The notes: generated from the sequence alone by a model not told the origin. A stretch of DNA of 64,000 nt from JAJACP01 sp964350245 (GCA_964350245.1 CAYGJC010000002.1:100697-164696); one strand, 5' to 3'. Counted from the first letter of the stretch, positions 36,636-45,223 are shown. Program-made: numbers and translations.

Positions 36636-39600
36636 TTATTGACAACTCTCACAACTCTCATCGTCCAAGCTACACGCTTTAGGCGTTTCTCTCTCGACCA
36701 CTACACGGCTGGAGGCCGACTCGCTTTTCATCCAACGAGGTTGTAATCCTCGCTTGTTAATGTCGGTAGTAGACTTCTCAATTTGGGTGGCGCCAAGCGA
36801 GCGTAAGTAGTAGGTGGTTTTTAACCCTTTTTTCCAGGCCATCATGTACATGTCGTTCAACTTCTTTCCACTAGGTGCCGCAAGATAGAGGTTAAGCGAT
36901 TGACCCATATCGATCCACTTTTGCCTGCGGCTCCCACACTCGATGATCCAGTCTGGCTCAATTTCAAATGCGGTTAAAAAGACCTTCTTAATCGAGTTGG
37001 GAATCCGATCGATCTCTAAAATCGAGCCGTCAAAGTATTTGAGATCGTCAATCATCTCCGCGTCCCAAAGCCCGTTTGCTTTGAGTTTATCCACGAGATA
37101 AGGGTTGAGGACAGTAAATTCACCTGAGAGATTGGATTTCACAAACAAGTGCTTATACATGGGCTCAATCGATTGCGTCACACCTGTGATATTGGAAATG
37201 GTAGCCGTGGGGGCAATCGCCATTGTGTTACAATTACGCATTCCGTACTTGCGGACGGACTCACGGACAGGAGTCCAATCCATCCTCGTTTTAGTATCCA
37301 TCTCGTGGAACTCTTCACCGCGTTCTTGTGTCAGCAGACGGATAGAGTCAATTGGCAAAATACCCCGCTCCCATTTAGATCCTTTGTAGGTCGAGTAAGT
37401 GCCGCGCTCTTTGGCGAGTTCGCTCGAAGCCAAAATTGCATAGTAAGAGATCATTTCCATGCTCTCATCAGCAAACTCCACTGCTTCATGACTCGCATAG
37501 CTAATGTCGAGCTTGTAAAGCGCATCTTGGAAGCCCATCATCCCCAAACCAATGGCGCGATGGCGTAGGTTGGCGCGTTTGGCCTCTTCAATCGGATAGA
37601 AATTAATGTCGATCACGTTATCCAACATGCGGATCGCTGTACGCACAGTCGAGGCGAGCAGATCTTGATCGATTTTCCCATCCTGCACATGAGCGGGTAT
37701 GTTAATCGATCCCAAGTTACAAACAGCCGTCTCTTCAACAGATGTATTGAGTAGGATCTCTGTACACAAATTAGAACTGTGCACCACACCACAATGGTCT
37801 TGAGGTGAGCGGACATTTGATGGATCTTTGAACGTAATCCACGGGTGGCCTGTCTCAAAAACCATACCGAGCATCTTGCGCCACAATTGCAGCGCTTCCA
37901 CTTTTTTAAAGTGTTTGATCTCGCCGGTCTCCGTCATTTTTTCATATTCACAATAACGCGCTTCAAATGCAGCGCCGTAAAGATCGTGTAGATCAGGAAC
38001 ATCATTGGGAGAAAAGAGAGTCCAGGTCTCAGCTCTTTCGACTCGCTTCATAAACAGATCGGGAATCCAGTTTGCGGTGTTCATGTCATGTGTGCGGCGC
38101 CGCTCATCTCCCGTGTTTTTTCTCAGCTCTAGAAAATCCTCAATATCGAGATGCCACGTTTCCAGGTAGGCGCACATCGCTCCCTTCCTTTTTCCTCCAT
38201 TATGCGCCAGGCCAGCTGTCGTCATGTAAGAGGCATCTCCTTCTACCTTTAAGTCAAAGACAAAGGGAGTTACCTCGCAGGTTTCTTTTTTCTTCAAACG
38301 GGTAAACAGATAGCCGTTATGAGAGAGCCAGTTTTGCTTGGTCACCGGCTTACAGTTTAAGCGTGAGGCAAGCTTGGGAACTGCTGGAATCCTCACGTCA
38401 TACATAGTTCCTTTAAGAGGAGTCGCCCCCGCATGGTCATAAGAGCATGTGCGTGCATTTCCTGCGGTTGGAACGCCTAAGCGCAGCATTTGATAGCGAA
38501 GTCCCTCTGCCAGAGCGCGCGAGGTGTTAGAAAAAGTGATTTCAGTGCCCCTTGAGACATTACCATCCGTTTCGATAAGACCGTGCACAAGAGCTAAAGT
38601 TTGTGCTAGAGGAAGGTGGGCTAAGCGCGGTGCAATCCGTTTTTTCCCGCTCTCATCGTAAAGATCATCGTGGGTGAAGGGGAGAGTGCTCTCTCCACTA
38701 CCAACAATATGACCGGAGGTTCCATCCCGCACAGCTCCTCGCCCGGAGGCCCAATGGATCTGTTGATACGTTTCTCCCCGCCCGTTTTCCCAGAAATGGA
38801 TTCCGCGAGCCTGTAAATACGCACGGACAAAGGCTAGATGTGCATCCGTGTTCGGATTGCCTGAAACGCCCCATTGAGTCCCTTTTTTAGATAGGTGTCC
38901 ATCGCCCAGTAAAATGCCATAAAGACGGGCATCTTCTTCAGTGAAAGCCGGAACAGAGATCACTTCTTTGGGGATCACTTGTGCAATATAATCACCCTGT
39001 TGCAAAGCGTGCGCCTCCACCCATTCACAGCTAATCTTCTCTTTTTCCAGCCACTTCATGGTGCGCGCAGTCGCTTGTTCCATGGGGACGCCACGAATTG
39101 CATAAAAAGGATGGCCTGCTGTGACTGAAATAGGGTCGATTGCATGCTTGATATGTAAAGAGACCATAGGGTCTTTTTGGTTATAAGCAAATTTCTCAGT
39201 TACTTCACGATAACGGCCACTGATGCCCAGAACAAGATCTCCCTTTTGGACTTCAGAGATGGGTTGTACGCCTTGCGCCGTATAAATGAGCGTATCGGGA
39301 GCAAAACACTGATTCACAGCTACAGCTGTGTCGTTTGCGACTTTTAAGAAAGGGATGACCCCTTGACTCCGTCCATTAGTTCCTTTGATCATCGAACCGG
39401 TCGCCCGCACATTGGTCCAGTCATTGCCCAGGCCTCCTGCCCATTTTGAAAGCTGGGCGTCATCGGAGATGATCTTATAAATATGAGAAAGATCATCCAT
39501 CACCGTTGACAGGTAGCACGAGCTGAGCTGGGAGTGATTGGTGCCTGAGTTAAAGAGCGTAGGTGTTGCTGAGACATAGAGAAAACGAGAGAGCGTGTTG

Positions 39601-40970
39601 TAAAACTCAATGGCTCGCTTCTCCTTATCTTTGCCTTCATTGAGCGCCAGTCCCATAGCCACTCGCATCCACATGATCTGAGGCGTTTCTAAACGTCGCT
39701 CTTGGTGATGGATAAAATAGCGGTCATAAAGGGTTTGTAGTCCCATATATGTAAAGGTTTGGTCGCGATCGATTACAATTGCATCCGCCAGCGCATCTAG
39801 ATCGAAGCTCAATAGATTCGGATTGATGCGTTCATGGGAAACGGCCATGCGGAAGTACTCTTTAAAGTACTTCTTGTAGAGTTTTTTTAGGTTAGGATGC
39901 ATAGCCTCTACACCGATTGTTTCTCTGTAGAGCACATCAAGAAGGAGATTGGAGGCAACATATGTATAAGCGGGCTCGACTTCTACCTTAGCCCGTGCCG
40001 CCATAATGTTGGCAAGATCGACCTCGTGATCCTTAATGCCATCGTAAAAATTTGAAATGGCCTGGGTGACAAGCTCCTCTGGAGATGTGAGCGATTCATA
40101 TCCCTTACATGCGTGCGCAATTGTCTTATATAGTTGATTTCTACCGAGTTTATAATGAGAGCCATCTTTACGCACGACAGTAAAAAACTGCTCTCCCTCC
40201 GTTTCAATATGACTCTCTTGTTCAACGAAATGAGGCTCTTCATCTTGGTGCTTCTCTCGTTCCAAAGCGCGTTCAGCCCGATACAAAATAAAATCTTTGG
40301 CGACCTCATAATACCCTTCGGTCATTAGCATGTGCTCGATTGTATCTTGCACCATTTCAACGCTCAGTACACCACCTGTCTGTGCTTTTTCCATTGCGTG
40401 GTCGACAACTAGGTTTGTGATGACATTCACAGAGTCGATTACATTTTGGGGAGTGGGTCCTACAACTTTAAAGGTATCACGAAATCCGCGCTCTATGGCA
40501 GAGGCGATTTTCATCGGATTGAATCGGACAAACGAGACCCCGTCACGGCGTAAAATTTTAAGAGCGCAAGGGGAATCTTTCCTGAGTTTTTTATGGTTAT
40601 CGCGATAAATAATGTAGTCACGGGCCACATCGTGGTGTCCTGTCTCCATTAATTTGACTTCCACAATGTCTTGAATGCCTTCAACAGTAAGCAGGGCTCC
40701 TAATGTGGACATTTTAATCGACTCTTCTACAACGAGATCAGCAATCAGTTCTATTGTTTGGCGGATTTGCTCCGGGAGCAAGTCGGGTTGGTGAATTTCT
40801 TTTGTGTCGCGAAAGGCCGCCTGTAGGGCGTGCACAATGCGATCCCGACGGAACGGAACGAGCATTCCGTTGCGTTTCACAATTGTGTATCCTTGGGAAG
40901 GGATTGTTTGTGTCTGTTTTGCCTCTTCCGTTTGGGGTGGGATTGTGGCGGTTAATTGATCTTCTCTCAT
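36636..40970 (-). CDS. nrdA: ribonucleotide reductase large subunit, intein-containing precursor
   Basis: 1444 codons, of which 370 are an intein, leaving 1074 extein residues, close to chlamydial NrdA (about 1047). Three ATP-cone domains fill the N-terminal part (about 28-120, 140-240, 262-350), as in C. trachomatis. The catalytic barrel follows, with the substrate Cys and radical-chain blocks (SSNLCTEILLN; NCNTMAIAPTATIS) and the C-terminal redox Cys pair in CESCQ. The intein splits the conserved VNQ/GGKRKG sequence. The operon with nrdB is preceded by two NrdR-like boxes. The start is ATG 40970. Confidence 0.96.
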   Translation of the reverse strand: MREDQLTATIPPQTEEAKQTQTIPSQGYTIVKRNGMLVPFRRDRIVHALQAAFRDTKEIHQPDLLPEQIRQTIELIADLVVEESIKMSTLGALLTVEGIQDIVEVKLMETGHHDVARDYIIYRDNHKKLRKDSPCALKILRRDGVSFVRFNPMKIASAIERGFRDTFKVVGPTPQNVIDSVNVITNLVVDHAMEKAQTGGVLSVEMVQDTIEHMLMTEGYYEVAKDFILYRAERALEREKHQDEEPHFVEQESHIETEGEQFFTVVRKDGSHYKLGRNQLYKTIAHACKGYESLTSPEELVTQAISNFYDGIKDHEVDLANIMAARAKVEVEPAYTYVASNLLLDVLYRETIGVEAMHPNLKKLYKKYFKEYFRMAVSHERINPNLLSFDLDALADAIVIDRDQTFTYMGLQTLYDRYFIHHQERRLETPQIMWMRVAMGLALNEGKDKEKRAIEFYNTLSRFLYVSATPTLFNSGTNHSQLSSCYLSTVMDDLSHIYKIISDDAQLSKWAGGLGNDWTNVRATGSMIKGTNGRSQGVIPFLKVANDTAVAVNQCFAPDTLIYTAQGVQPISEVQKGDLVLGISGRYREVTEKFAYNQKDPMVSLHIKHAIDPISVTAGHPFYAIRGVPMEQATARTMKWLEKEKISCEWVEAHALQQGDYIAQVIPKEVISVPAFTEEDARLYGILLGDGHLSKKGTQWGVSGNPNTDAHLAFVRAYLQARGIHFWENGRGETYQQIHWASGRGAVRDGTSGHIVGSGESTLPFTHDDLYDESGKKRIAPRLAHLPLAQTLALVHGLIETDGNVSRGTEITFSNTSRALAEGLRYQMLRLGVPTAGNARTCSYDHAGATPLKGTMYDVRIPAVPKLASRLNCKPVTKQNWLSHNGYLFTRLKKKETCEVTPFVFDLKVEGDASYMTTAGLAHNGGKRKGAMCAYLETWHLDIEDFLELRKNTGDERRRTHDMNTANWIPDLFMKRVERAETWTLFSPNDVPDLHDLYGAAFEARYCEYEKMTETGEIKHFKKVEALQLWRKMLGMVFETGHPWITFKDPSNVRSPQDHCGVVHSSNLCTEILLNTSVEETAVCNLGSINIPAHVQDGKIDQDLLASTVRTAIRMLDNVIDINFYPIEEAKRANLRHRAIGLGMMGFQDALYKLDISYASHEAVEFADESMEMISYYAILASSELAKERGTYSTYKGSKWERGILPIDSIRLLTQERGEEFHEMDTKTRMDWTPVRESVRKYGMRNCNTMAIAPTATISNITGVTQSIEPMYKHLFVKSNLSGEFTVLNPYLVDKLKANGLWDAEMIDDLKYFDGSILEIDRIPNSIKKVFLTAFEIEPDWIIECGSRRQKWIDMGQSLNLYLAAPSGKKLNDMYMMAWKKGLKTTYYLRSLGATQIEKSTTDINKRGLQPRWMKSESASSRVVVERETPKACSLDDESCESCQ
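38199..39308 (-). mobile_element. LAGLIDADG homing-endonuclease intein in NrdA
   Basis: 370 residues inserted in frame. Block A starts at Cys1 (CFAPDTLIYT); block B is VTAGHPFYA; endonuclease motifs LYGILLGDGHL and LVHGLIETDG are the two LAGLIDADG helices; block F is FDLKVEGDASY and block G AGLAHN, ending in the expected His-Asn. Removing it restores an uninterrupted NrdA motif. The residue after the intein is Gly (codon 38196-38198) and not Cys, Ser or Thr, so the usual trans-esterification nucleophile is absent. The element is full-length and looks intact for homing. Confidence 0.93.
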
Positions 40971-41036
40971 ACGTTTTTTTTCTCACTTTTTTGGAAATTA
41001 CGCTTGCAAAAAAATCGCTCGTTCAAACCAGGAAAA

Positions 41037-41084
41037 ATACTACAGGTTGTGTCGTTCGCGCTTATGAAATACTATATATAGTAC
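41037..41084 (-). promoter_or_regulatory. tandem NrdR-like operator boxes and promoter of nrdAB
   Basis: Two 16-bp sites with NrdR consensus (ACACTATATATAGTGT, from memory): 41069-41084 matches 13 of 16 and contains a 14-bp perfect palindrome (41070-41083); 41037-41052 matches 11 of 16. Their centres are 32 bp apart, three helical turns, the arrangement known for NrdR. On the minus strand TAGACA, 16 bp, TATATA forms a promoter whose -10 lies in the stronger box. NrdR orthologues exist in Chlamydia. The nrdA ATG is 66-100 bp downstream. Confidence 0.7.
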
Positions 41085-41184
41085 CAGCGCGGTTAATGTC
41101 TATGGAAATTGCTCTGCGTTTTCACAAAAACTCAAAAGCAAAGAGAATGAGAAATTTCGCACACAAAAATCCGACGTAAGTGAT

Positions 41185-41640
41185 CTATTTTAGGTTCATG
41201 ATAAAGTGGAAATGTCGAGCAGTGACCGGTTGTACGGACAAGCGGGAACCGCGCTGCGTGACCATCAAATCTTCGAGCTCCGGATGCTGTTTTAGTTCAT
41301 GCAATGTAATGATGTTGGGGAACTTTTCGACAAACTCGACATCGACCATCATCCAGATGGGTTTATCGGGTGAGGCTTTGGGATCGAAGTGATCGGCTTT
41401 GGGGTCCCATGCTGTGTAGTCAGGGTGCGCCTCTTTGCAAACGCGGCAGAGGCCGACAATTCCGGCGGGATTGCAGCTTGAGTGGTAGAAAAAAGCGAGG
41501 TCTCCCACTTGCATTTCATCACGCATGATGTTTCGTGCTTGGTAGTTACGTACTCCATCCCAACTGGTTGTGTGCATCTTTTCTAGATCATCGATTGAGT
41601 AGCAAGTGGGTTCAGACTTCATCAACCAGTAGTGTGTCAT
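41185..41640 (-). CDS. EVE domain protein (THYN1-like)
   Basis: 151 residues. The full-length EVE/PUA-like fold is present: HYWLMKSEP at the start, TSWDGVRNYQARN near 29-41, VGDLAFFYHS near 46-55 and GIVGLCRV near 61-68. EVE proteins bind modified bases in DNA or RNA. It lies alone next to the nrdA control region, divergent from pssA, and its natural ligand is unknown. Confidence 0.9.
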   Translation of the reverse strand: MTHYWLMKSEPTCYSIDDLEKMHTTSWDGVRNYQARNIMRDEMQVGDLAFFYHSSCNPAGIVGLCRVCKEAHPDYTAWDPKADHFDPKASPDKPIWMMVDVEFVEKFPNIITLHELKQHPELEDLMVTQRGSRLSVQPVTARHFHFIMNLK

Positions 41641-41761
41641 GGCGTGCGTTCCTTAAGAAAAAGGATTCATAGTAGTCCTAAAAAATGATAAATGTAAAGT
41701 GGATCACTTTACTCCTTACTTTCTCAGGCTTGGGTATCTCAACAAATAGCCTTTTATTTGA

Positions 41762-41789
41762 TTGCATTTCTCCAAAACTTAGGTATAAA
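41762..41789 (+). promoter_or_regulatory. probable promoter of pssA
   Basis: TTGCAT at 41762-41767 and TATAAA at 41784-41789, 16 bp apart, about 28 bp before the GTG start of pssA. The stretch 41641-41817 is otherwise AT-rich and without genes. Assignment by pattern only. Confidence 0.4.
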
Positions 41790-41817
41790 ATGCCTTTTTA
41801 CAGCGTTTAGGTAAAAT

Positions 41818-42636
41818 GTGAAAAAAGTCTATTTAATTCCAAGCGGCATCACCGCATTTGGGCTGGCAATCGGCCTCTTTGTGATCTTTAAAACAAGTCT
41901 GGCGGATCCCGATCGAGGCCTCTTCTCCATTTTACAGGCTTCGGCTATTTTACTCTTAATCGCGGGGATTGCTGATCTGGCCGATGGAGCCGTAGCTCGC
42001 CTCATTAAGGCTGAAAGTGAGTTTGGTGGACAGTTTGACTCTCTTTCAGATTCCGTGACATTCGGGGTTGCACCTCCTCTGCTGATTTTAAAGAGCTTAA
42101 CCGGTAGCGAAGATCTTGGACGGCTTGTCACTCTTTTTGTGATCATCGCTGCGATGATCTATACGTTGTGCGGTGTTCTTCGTTTGGTTCGTTATAATGT
42201 CCATAGCAAAGCGGCTTTGAATATGGAAAAACATTTCACGGGCCTTCCTATTCCCGCCGCTGCCGCTGCCGCGATTTCGGCAGCACTGATTTCTATCTCT
42301 CCCTGGGTAGAAGAGACAATCGGCTGGGGGGTACAGACGCGGGCCTTTATCATGATGGGCGTGCTTGTTTTGCTTGGCTACTTTATGGTGAGTAAGTGGA
42401 AGTTTCCCAGCTTAAAAGCGCTCCACTTTCGGGTACACTCATTTTATCTGGTCTTTGTGCTGGGAGTAATAGGGGTTTTGGTTCTTTATGGGATTTTAGA
42501 CTACTTTGCCGAGGCCTTCTTTATTGTCTCGTGGCTCTATCTATTGGTCGCTTGGACGCTCTCTATGATTCGGCTGATTGCGGGAAAACGGTCCAAAGCC
42601 CTTGTCGACTTTGAACCGGATGATCACGAAGATTGA
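41818..42636 (+). CDS. pssA: CDP-diacylglycerol-serine O-phosphatidyltransferase
   Basis: 272 residues from GTG 41818 (an overlapping ATG at 41816 is followed at once by a stop). Makes phosphatidylserine, precursor of phosphatidylethanolamine. The CDP-alcohol phosphatidyltransferase motif is visible as DGAVAR..8..GGQFDSLSD (DGxxAR, then GxxxDxxxD) near 55-78. About eight hydrophobic segments. Ends with an acidic tail (DFEPDDHED). In Chlamydia pssA lies beside nrdA, as here. Confidence 0.93.
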   Translation: MKKVYLIPSGITAFGLAIGLFVIFKTSLADPDRGLFSILQASAILLLIAGIADLADGAVARLIKAESEFGGQFDSLSDSVTFGVAPPLLILKSLTGSEDLGRLVTLFVIIAAMIYTLCGVLRLVRYNVHSKAALNMEKHFTGLPIPAAAAAAISAALISISPWVEETIGWGVQTRAFIMMGVLVLLGYFMVSKWKFPSLKALHFRVHSFYLVFVLGVIGVLVLYGILDYFAEAFFIVSWLYLLVAWTLSMIRLIAGKRSKALVDFEPDDHED

Positions 42637-42668
42637 CCTCACCTCCCTTAAAGGAAGTGAGGTTCTTT
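42637..42668 (+). terminator. terminator hairpin after pssA
   Basis: CCTCACCTCC (42637-42646) pairs with GGAAGTGAGG (42653-42662) with one mismatch; the loop is CTTAAA, and TTCTTT follows. It begins directly after the pssA stop and before the convergent Inc-like gene. Confidence 0.7.
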
Positions 42669-42684
42669 GTGGGACTAAGTGCCG

Positions 42685-43065
42685 CTATTTATCAACTGAA
42701 TCAGCATCACCGGCTCCTCCGGTTTCTGCAACAGCTGCCGCAACAGCAGCGGGACTAACTCCTCTTGCCCTTTGCTCATCTGAATAAAGATTTGAAGGTA
42801 GTCTACAGCTGCGTGCACAAACTACCGCTATTAGTGCCAGAGTCAATAGAGCCAGACCGGGGCCTAAAAGGGCTGCGCCACCCACTGTGCCCAAAGCTGC
42901 AGCTAAAGGCGCCACGCCACTAAGAGCAAGAGCACCAATAACTGCCATAGCCACAGCTGCAACGACAACTGCACCAGCTGTTGCAGTGGTTACTGTACGC
43001 ATAGACGGCGTTGGCCAGCTCCGACTTACAGGAGTGTCGTGACCAGTTGCATTAGTAGTAGCCAT
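42685..43065 (-). CDS. Inc-like two-helix membrane protein
   Basis: 126 residues, GGGAG site before ATG. A bilobed hydrophobic region (about 27-52 and 58-86) lies between a 25-residue polar N-terminus and a polar Ala-rich C-terminus. That profile, without a signal peptide, is the hallmark of chlamydial inclusion membrane (Inc) proteins exported by type III secretion. IGALALSG and LG..GGAALLG match LGALALAG and LG..GGAFLI in the neighbour at 43156, so the two are paralogues. Family membership is inferred from topology; no Inc homologue is recognised by sequence. Confidence 0.65.
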   Translation of the reverse strand: MATTNATGHDTPVSRSWPTPSMRTVTTATAGAVVVAAVAMAVIGALALSGVAPLAAALGTVGGAALLGPGLALLTLALIAVVCARSCRLPSNLYSDEQRARGVSPAAVAAAVAETGGAGDADSVDK

Positions 43066-43155
43066 TTTCTGTCTCCCTGTTTTTTTTGTTGAAAATGAAA
43101 GACTTATGATAATCTTTGCCTGTGTTTAATTCAACTTTTTTATTAGCCAAGCTCT

Positions 43156-43536
43156 TCAATCAAAATTATGGTGTGAGACCCGGGCTTCTTGTGCTCTAGC
43201 TAAGGCAGCAGATCCGGCTCGTTTTGCCGGCGTTAAATTATTCGGTGAGTGGCCGCCTAGTCTGGCTTTTTGGCGTAGAATGTGAATACGTCCAAGCACA
43301 GCGCTTAAACAGAGCACGAGAAAACCGTTGGTTATCAGGAAAGCGCCTCCTATGTTCCCACCAAGAGCCGTTCCCAACACTCCCAAAGCTGAACCCGGAT
43401 AGGCGGGGCCGGCCAGGGCCAAAGCGCCTAAGATCGAAAGGGCAATCCAGGTAACGGCCAGTGTGGCGATCATCCCTTTTGAAGTGCCCCAATCCAGCGC
43501 TTTTTGTACACGAAAGTTGCTTGAAATAGCCGCCAT
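43156..43536 (-). CDS. Inc-like two-helix membrane protein
   Basis: 126 residues, AAAGGAG site before ATG. Two close hydrophobic lobes (about 22-44 and 58-84) with a short Gly/Pro loop, a 20-residue N-terminus and a basic C-terminal tail (RQKARLGGH.., KRAGSAALARAQEARV). The topology is the Inc type; the hydrophobic region is similar to the downstream neighbour. Both have the same length and orientation, with an AT-rich gap of 90 bp, suggesting separate or tandem transcription. An exported effector role is inference. Confidence 0.65.
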   Translation of the reverse strand: MAAISSNFRVQKALDWGTSKGMIATLAVTWIALSILGALALAGPAYPGSALGVLGTALGGNIGGAFLITNGFLVLCLSAVLGRIHILRQKARLGGHSPNNLTPAKRAGSAALARAQEARVSHHNFD

Positions 43537-43603
43537 GTTAGCTCCTTTTATGGCAAATATGATACAGTTGTTTAATTATTAAATCAATAAAAGGTGTTTT
43601 TAG

Positions 43604-44194
43604 TTAATAGCTTCTTAGGAGTGTTAAAATAATTCCTTGAACAATCACGTGGTCCTCACGCACGATGAGGGGCTGAACGTGGGGGCTGACGGATTCAAAA
43701 CGGATATAAGGGGGATCTGAATAGGCGCGCTTCACAAGTGTGATTTGGCTATCGACCAGTGCGATCACCAATTCGCCCTCCTCAAACTTTCTACGGGGAG
43801 CGACTAGGATGAGGTCTTCCGGTTGGATGCACTCCTCGAGAAGGGACTCGTCGGCAATGCTCAGAAGAAAACACTCTTCGCTAGGAGGAGAGGGGAAGGG
43901 CATCGGAACCATTTGGGCGAACGTCTCAACAGCAGCCCCCCCGCGCAGTTTTCCAATCAGAGGCACTGTTTCCAAAGAGGGGCTGGTTTGAAGCTTTAAT
44001 GAGCGCGCACCCTTTGAGGAATCTGCAACAACACCTTTCCGTTTCAACGTTTGGATGTGGTTGTAGACAGAGCCGAGCGAAGCAAATCCAAAAAAATCCT
44101 GAATTTCCCGGTAGCTGGGACTGCACCGTTTTTCGGTGGCATACGACTCGATAAAGTCGACAATCTCACGTTGTTTCTTGGTCAATCCTTGCAT
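43604..44194 (-). CDS. lexA: LexA-like S24 family repressor
   Basis: 196 residues from ATG 44194 (MQGLTKKQREIVDFI, the LexA start). A longer frame to 44362 overlaps the receiver gene. N-terminal winged helix (about 1-65), C-terminal S24 domain with catalytic Ser117 (DESLLE) and Lys155 (TLVKRA). The cleavage dipeptide of E. coli LexA (Ala84-Gly85) aligns with Gly85-Gly86 here (IGKLRGGAA). LexA represses SOS genes until RecA-stimulated self-cleavage. It is divergent from the receiver-domain gene with only 29 bp between the starts, so both may be under one operator. SOS range unknown. Confidence 0.83.
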   Translation of the reverse strand: MQGLTKKQREIVDFIESYATEKRCSPSYREIQDFFGFASLGSVYNHIQTLKRKGVVADSSKGARSLKLQTSPSLETVPLIGKLRGGAAVETFAQMVPMPFPSPPSEECFLLSIADESLLEECIQPEDLILVAPRRKFEEGELVIALVDSQITLVKRAYSDPPYIRFESVSPHVQPLIVREDHVIVQGIILTLLRSY

Positions 44195-44223
44195 ATTACA
44201 CCAAAATAGTACAAAAAGAGGGG

Positions 44224-44583
44224 ATGCGAAACAAGATTTTGATTGTCGATGCCGATCAAAAAGAGCGGCAGGTGTTCGAAGAGATTCTTCAGGTGGTCGT
44301 GGAAAAAGGAGGTGAGCTTCTCTTTGCCGGCACCCGAGAGGATGGTTTAACTCTTTTGGCAAAAGAACACCCGCAATTGGTATTCGTGGACACCCACCTT
44401 TTGGGTGAAAATGAAGAAGCGTGGAACCAAGAAGGTGTCCATATCGTGGTCATGCGTACCCGTCATGAACCGCATCAAAAAAGTGAAGATTTTGTCCTTA
44501 AGCCGCTGAAGCCTCATCAGGTTCTTGAGAAGTGCGCGGCTTTTGTAGCGAAAGAAACCTCTCCCCCATTTCCCCCCATGTAA
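44224..44583 (+). CDS. lone receiver-domain protein (CheY-like)
   Basis: 119 residues. Begins MRNKILIVDADQKER with the acidic pair, has the phospho-Asp block LVFVDTHLLG (Asp near 57) and the conserved Lys in LKPLKPHQ near 97. There is no output domain. It may relay phosphate or bind a partner. It is divergent from the lexA gene; its last 86 bp are antisense to the end of the PAP2 gene. No kinase gene is visible here. Confidence 0.78.
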   Translation: MRNKILIVDADQKERQVFEEILQVVVEKGGELLFAGTREDGLTLLAKEHPQLVFVDTHLLGENEEAWNQEGVHIVVMRTRHEPHQKSEDFVLKPLKPHQVLEKCAAFVAKETSPPFPPM

Positions 44584-45223
44584 GCTGATCAACTCCGAGA
44601 GCCACAAGCCACATGAGAACAGGTGAGGTGACCACATCCGAGACAAAATGCCCTCCTTGCACAACGCGTGCAACCATTAGACTCCCTCCAAGCCCTGCTG
44701 TGAGAACGATTCCCCCCACAAAAAGCACCTGATTGCGCGTCCGTTTGCCAACCAAAATCATCGAAAGGAAGTAGAAGCCCATTGCCACATGTCCGCTAGG
44801 AAACGATTTTTGCGGATCATGGCGCGTACGGAAATTCGGTTGCCAAAAGGCGCGGTAGACGTGGTTACCCCCAAACTGCTCAATCTGTTTGGGGCGGGGA
44901 CGTCCCCAGAACTCCTTAAAGAGTGCATTGGTAATGAGGCCGGCGCCAATCACCAATGTTAAGACGATGGCAAAAGAGCCGCGGCGCCACCTCTTCCACT
45001 TAGGGCGGACATAAGAGAGGAAAAAAATACTTAAGCCCAGCCCTCCTGTGGCAAAGCCAAACAGCTCTCCATAGTGATAGAGAAAATGAAAGAAGGCATT
45101 GTTGTAGAATCCTGTTTCGGGCGAGTAAAACCGCTCCGAGACCATCAAGTCTAAGTAGGGCGTGAAAGGAGCGAGTAGACCCAAAAAAAGCAGGGGAAGG
45201 AACCATTTAAGGTGGCGTTTCAT
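44498..45223 (-). CDS. PAP2 family membrane phosphatase
   Basis: 241 residues with about six hydrophobic segments. The three acid-phosphatase motifs are KEFWGRPRP (KX6RP), PSGHVAMG (PSGH) and ARVVQGGHFVSD (RX5HX3D, with Ala for the usual Ser). These enzymes remove phosphate from lipid phosphates such as phosphatidate, undecaprenyl-PP or lipid A, typically on the outer face of the inner membrane. The C-terminal about 28 residues overlap the receiver gene in antisense. Substrate unknown. Confidence 0.88.
   Translation of the reverse strand: MKRHLKWFLPLLFLGLLAPFTPYLDLMVSERFYSPETGFYNNAFFHFLYHYGELFGFATGGLGLSIFFLSYVRPKWKRWRRGSFAIVLTLVIGAGLITNALFKEFWGRPRPKQIEQFGGNHVYRAFWQPNFRTRHDPQKSFPSGHVAMGFYFLSMILVGKRTRNQVLFVGGIVLTAGLGGSLMVARVVQGGHFVSDVVTSPVLMWLVALGVDQLTWGEMGERFLSLQKPRTSQEPDEASAA

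Noticed and set aside
36636..40970. NrdA as two genes or a frameshift because of its great length
   Set aside because: The extra length is one in-frame intein with clear motifs; the frame is uninterrupted.
44195..44362. Upstream extension of the LexA-like protein
   Set aside because: Would run through the divergent receiver gene; LexA homology starts at MQGLTKKQ.
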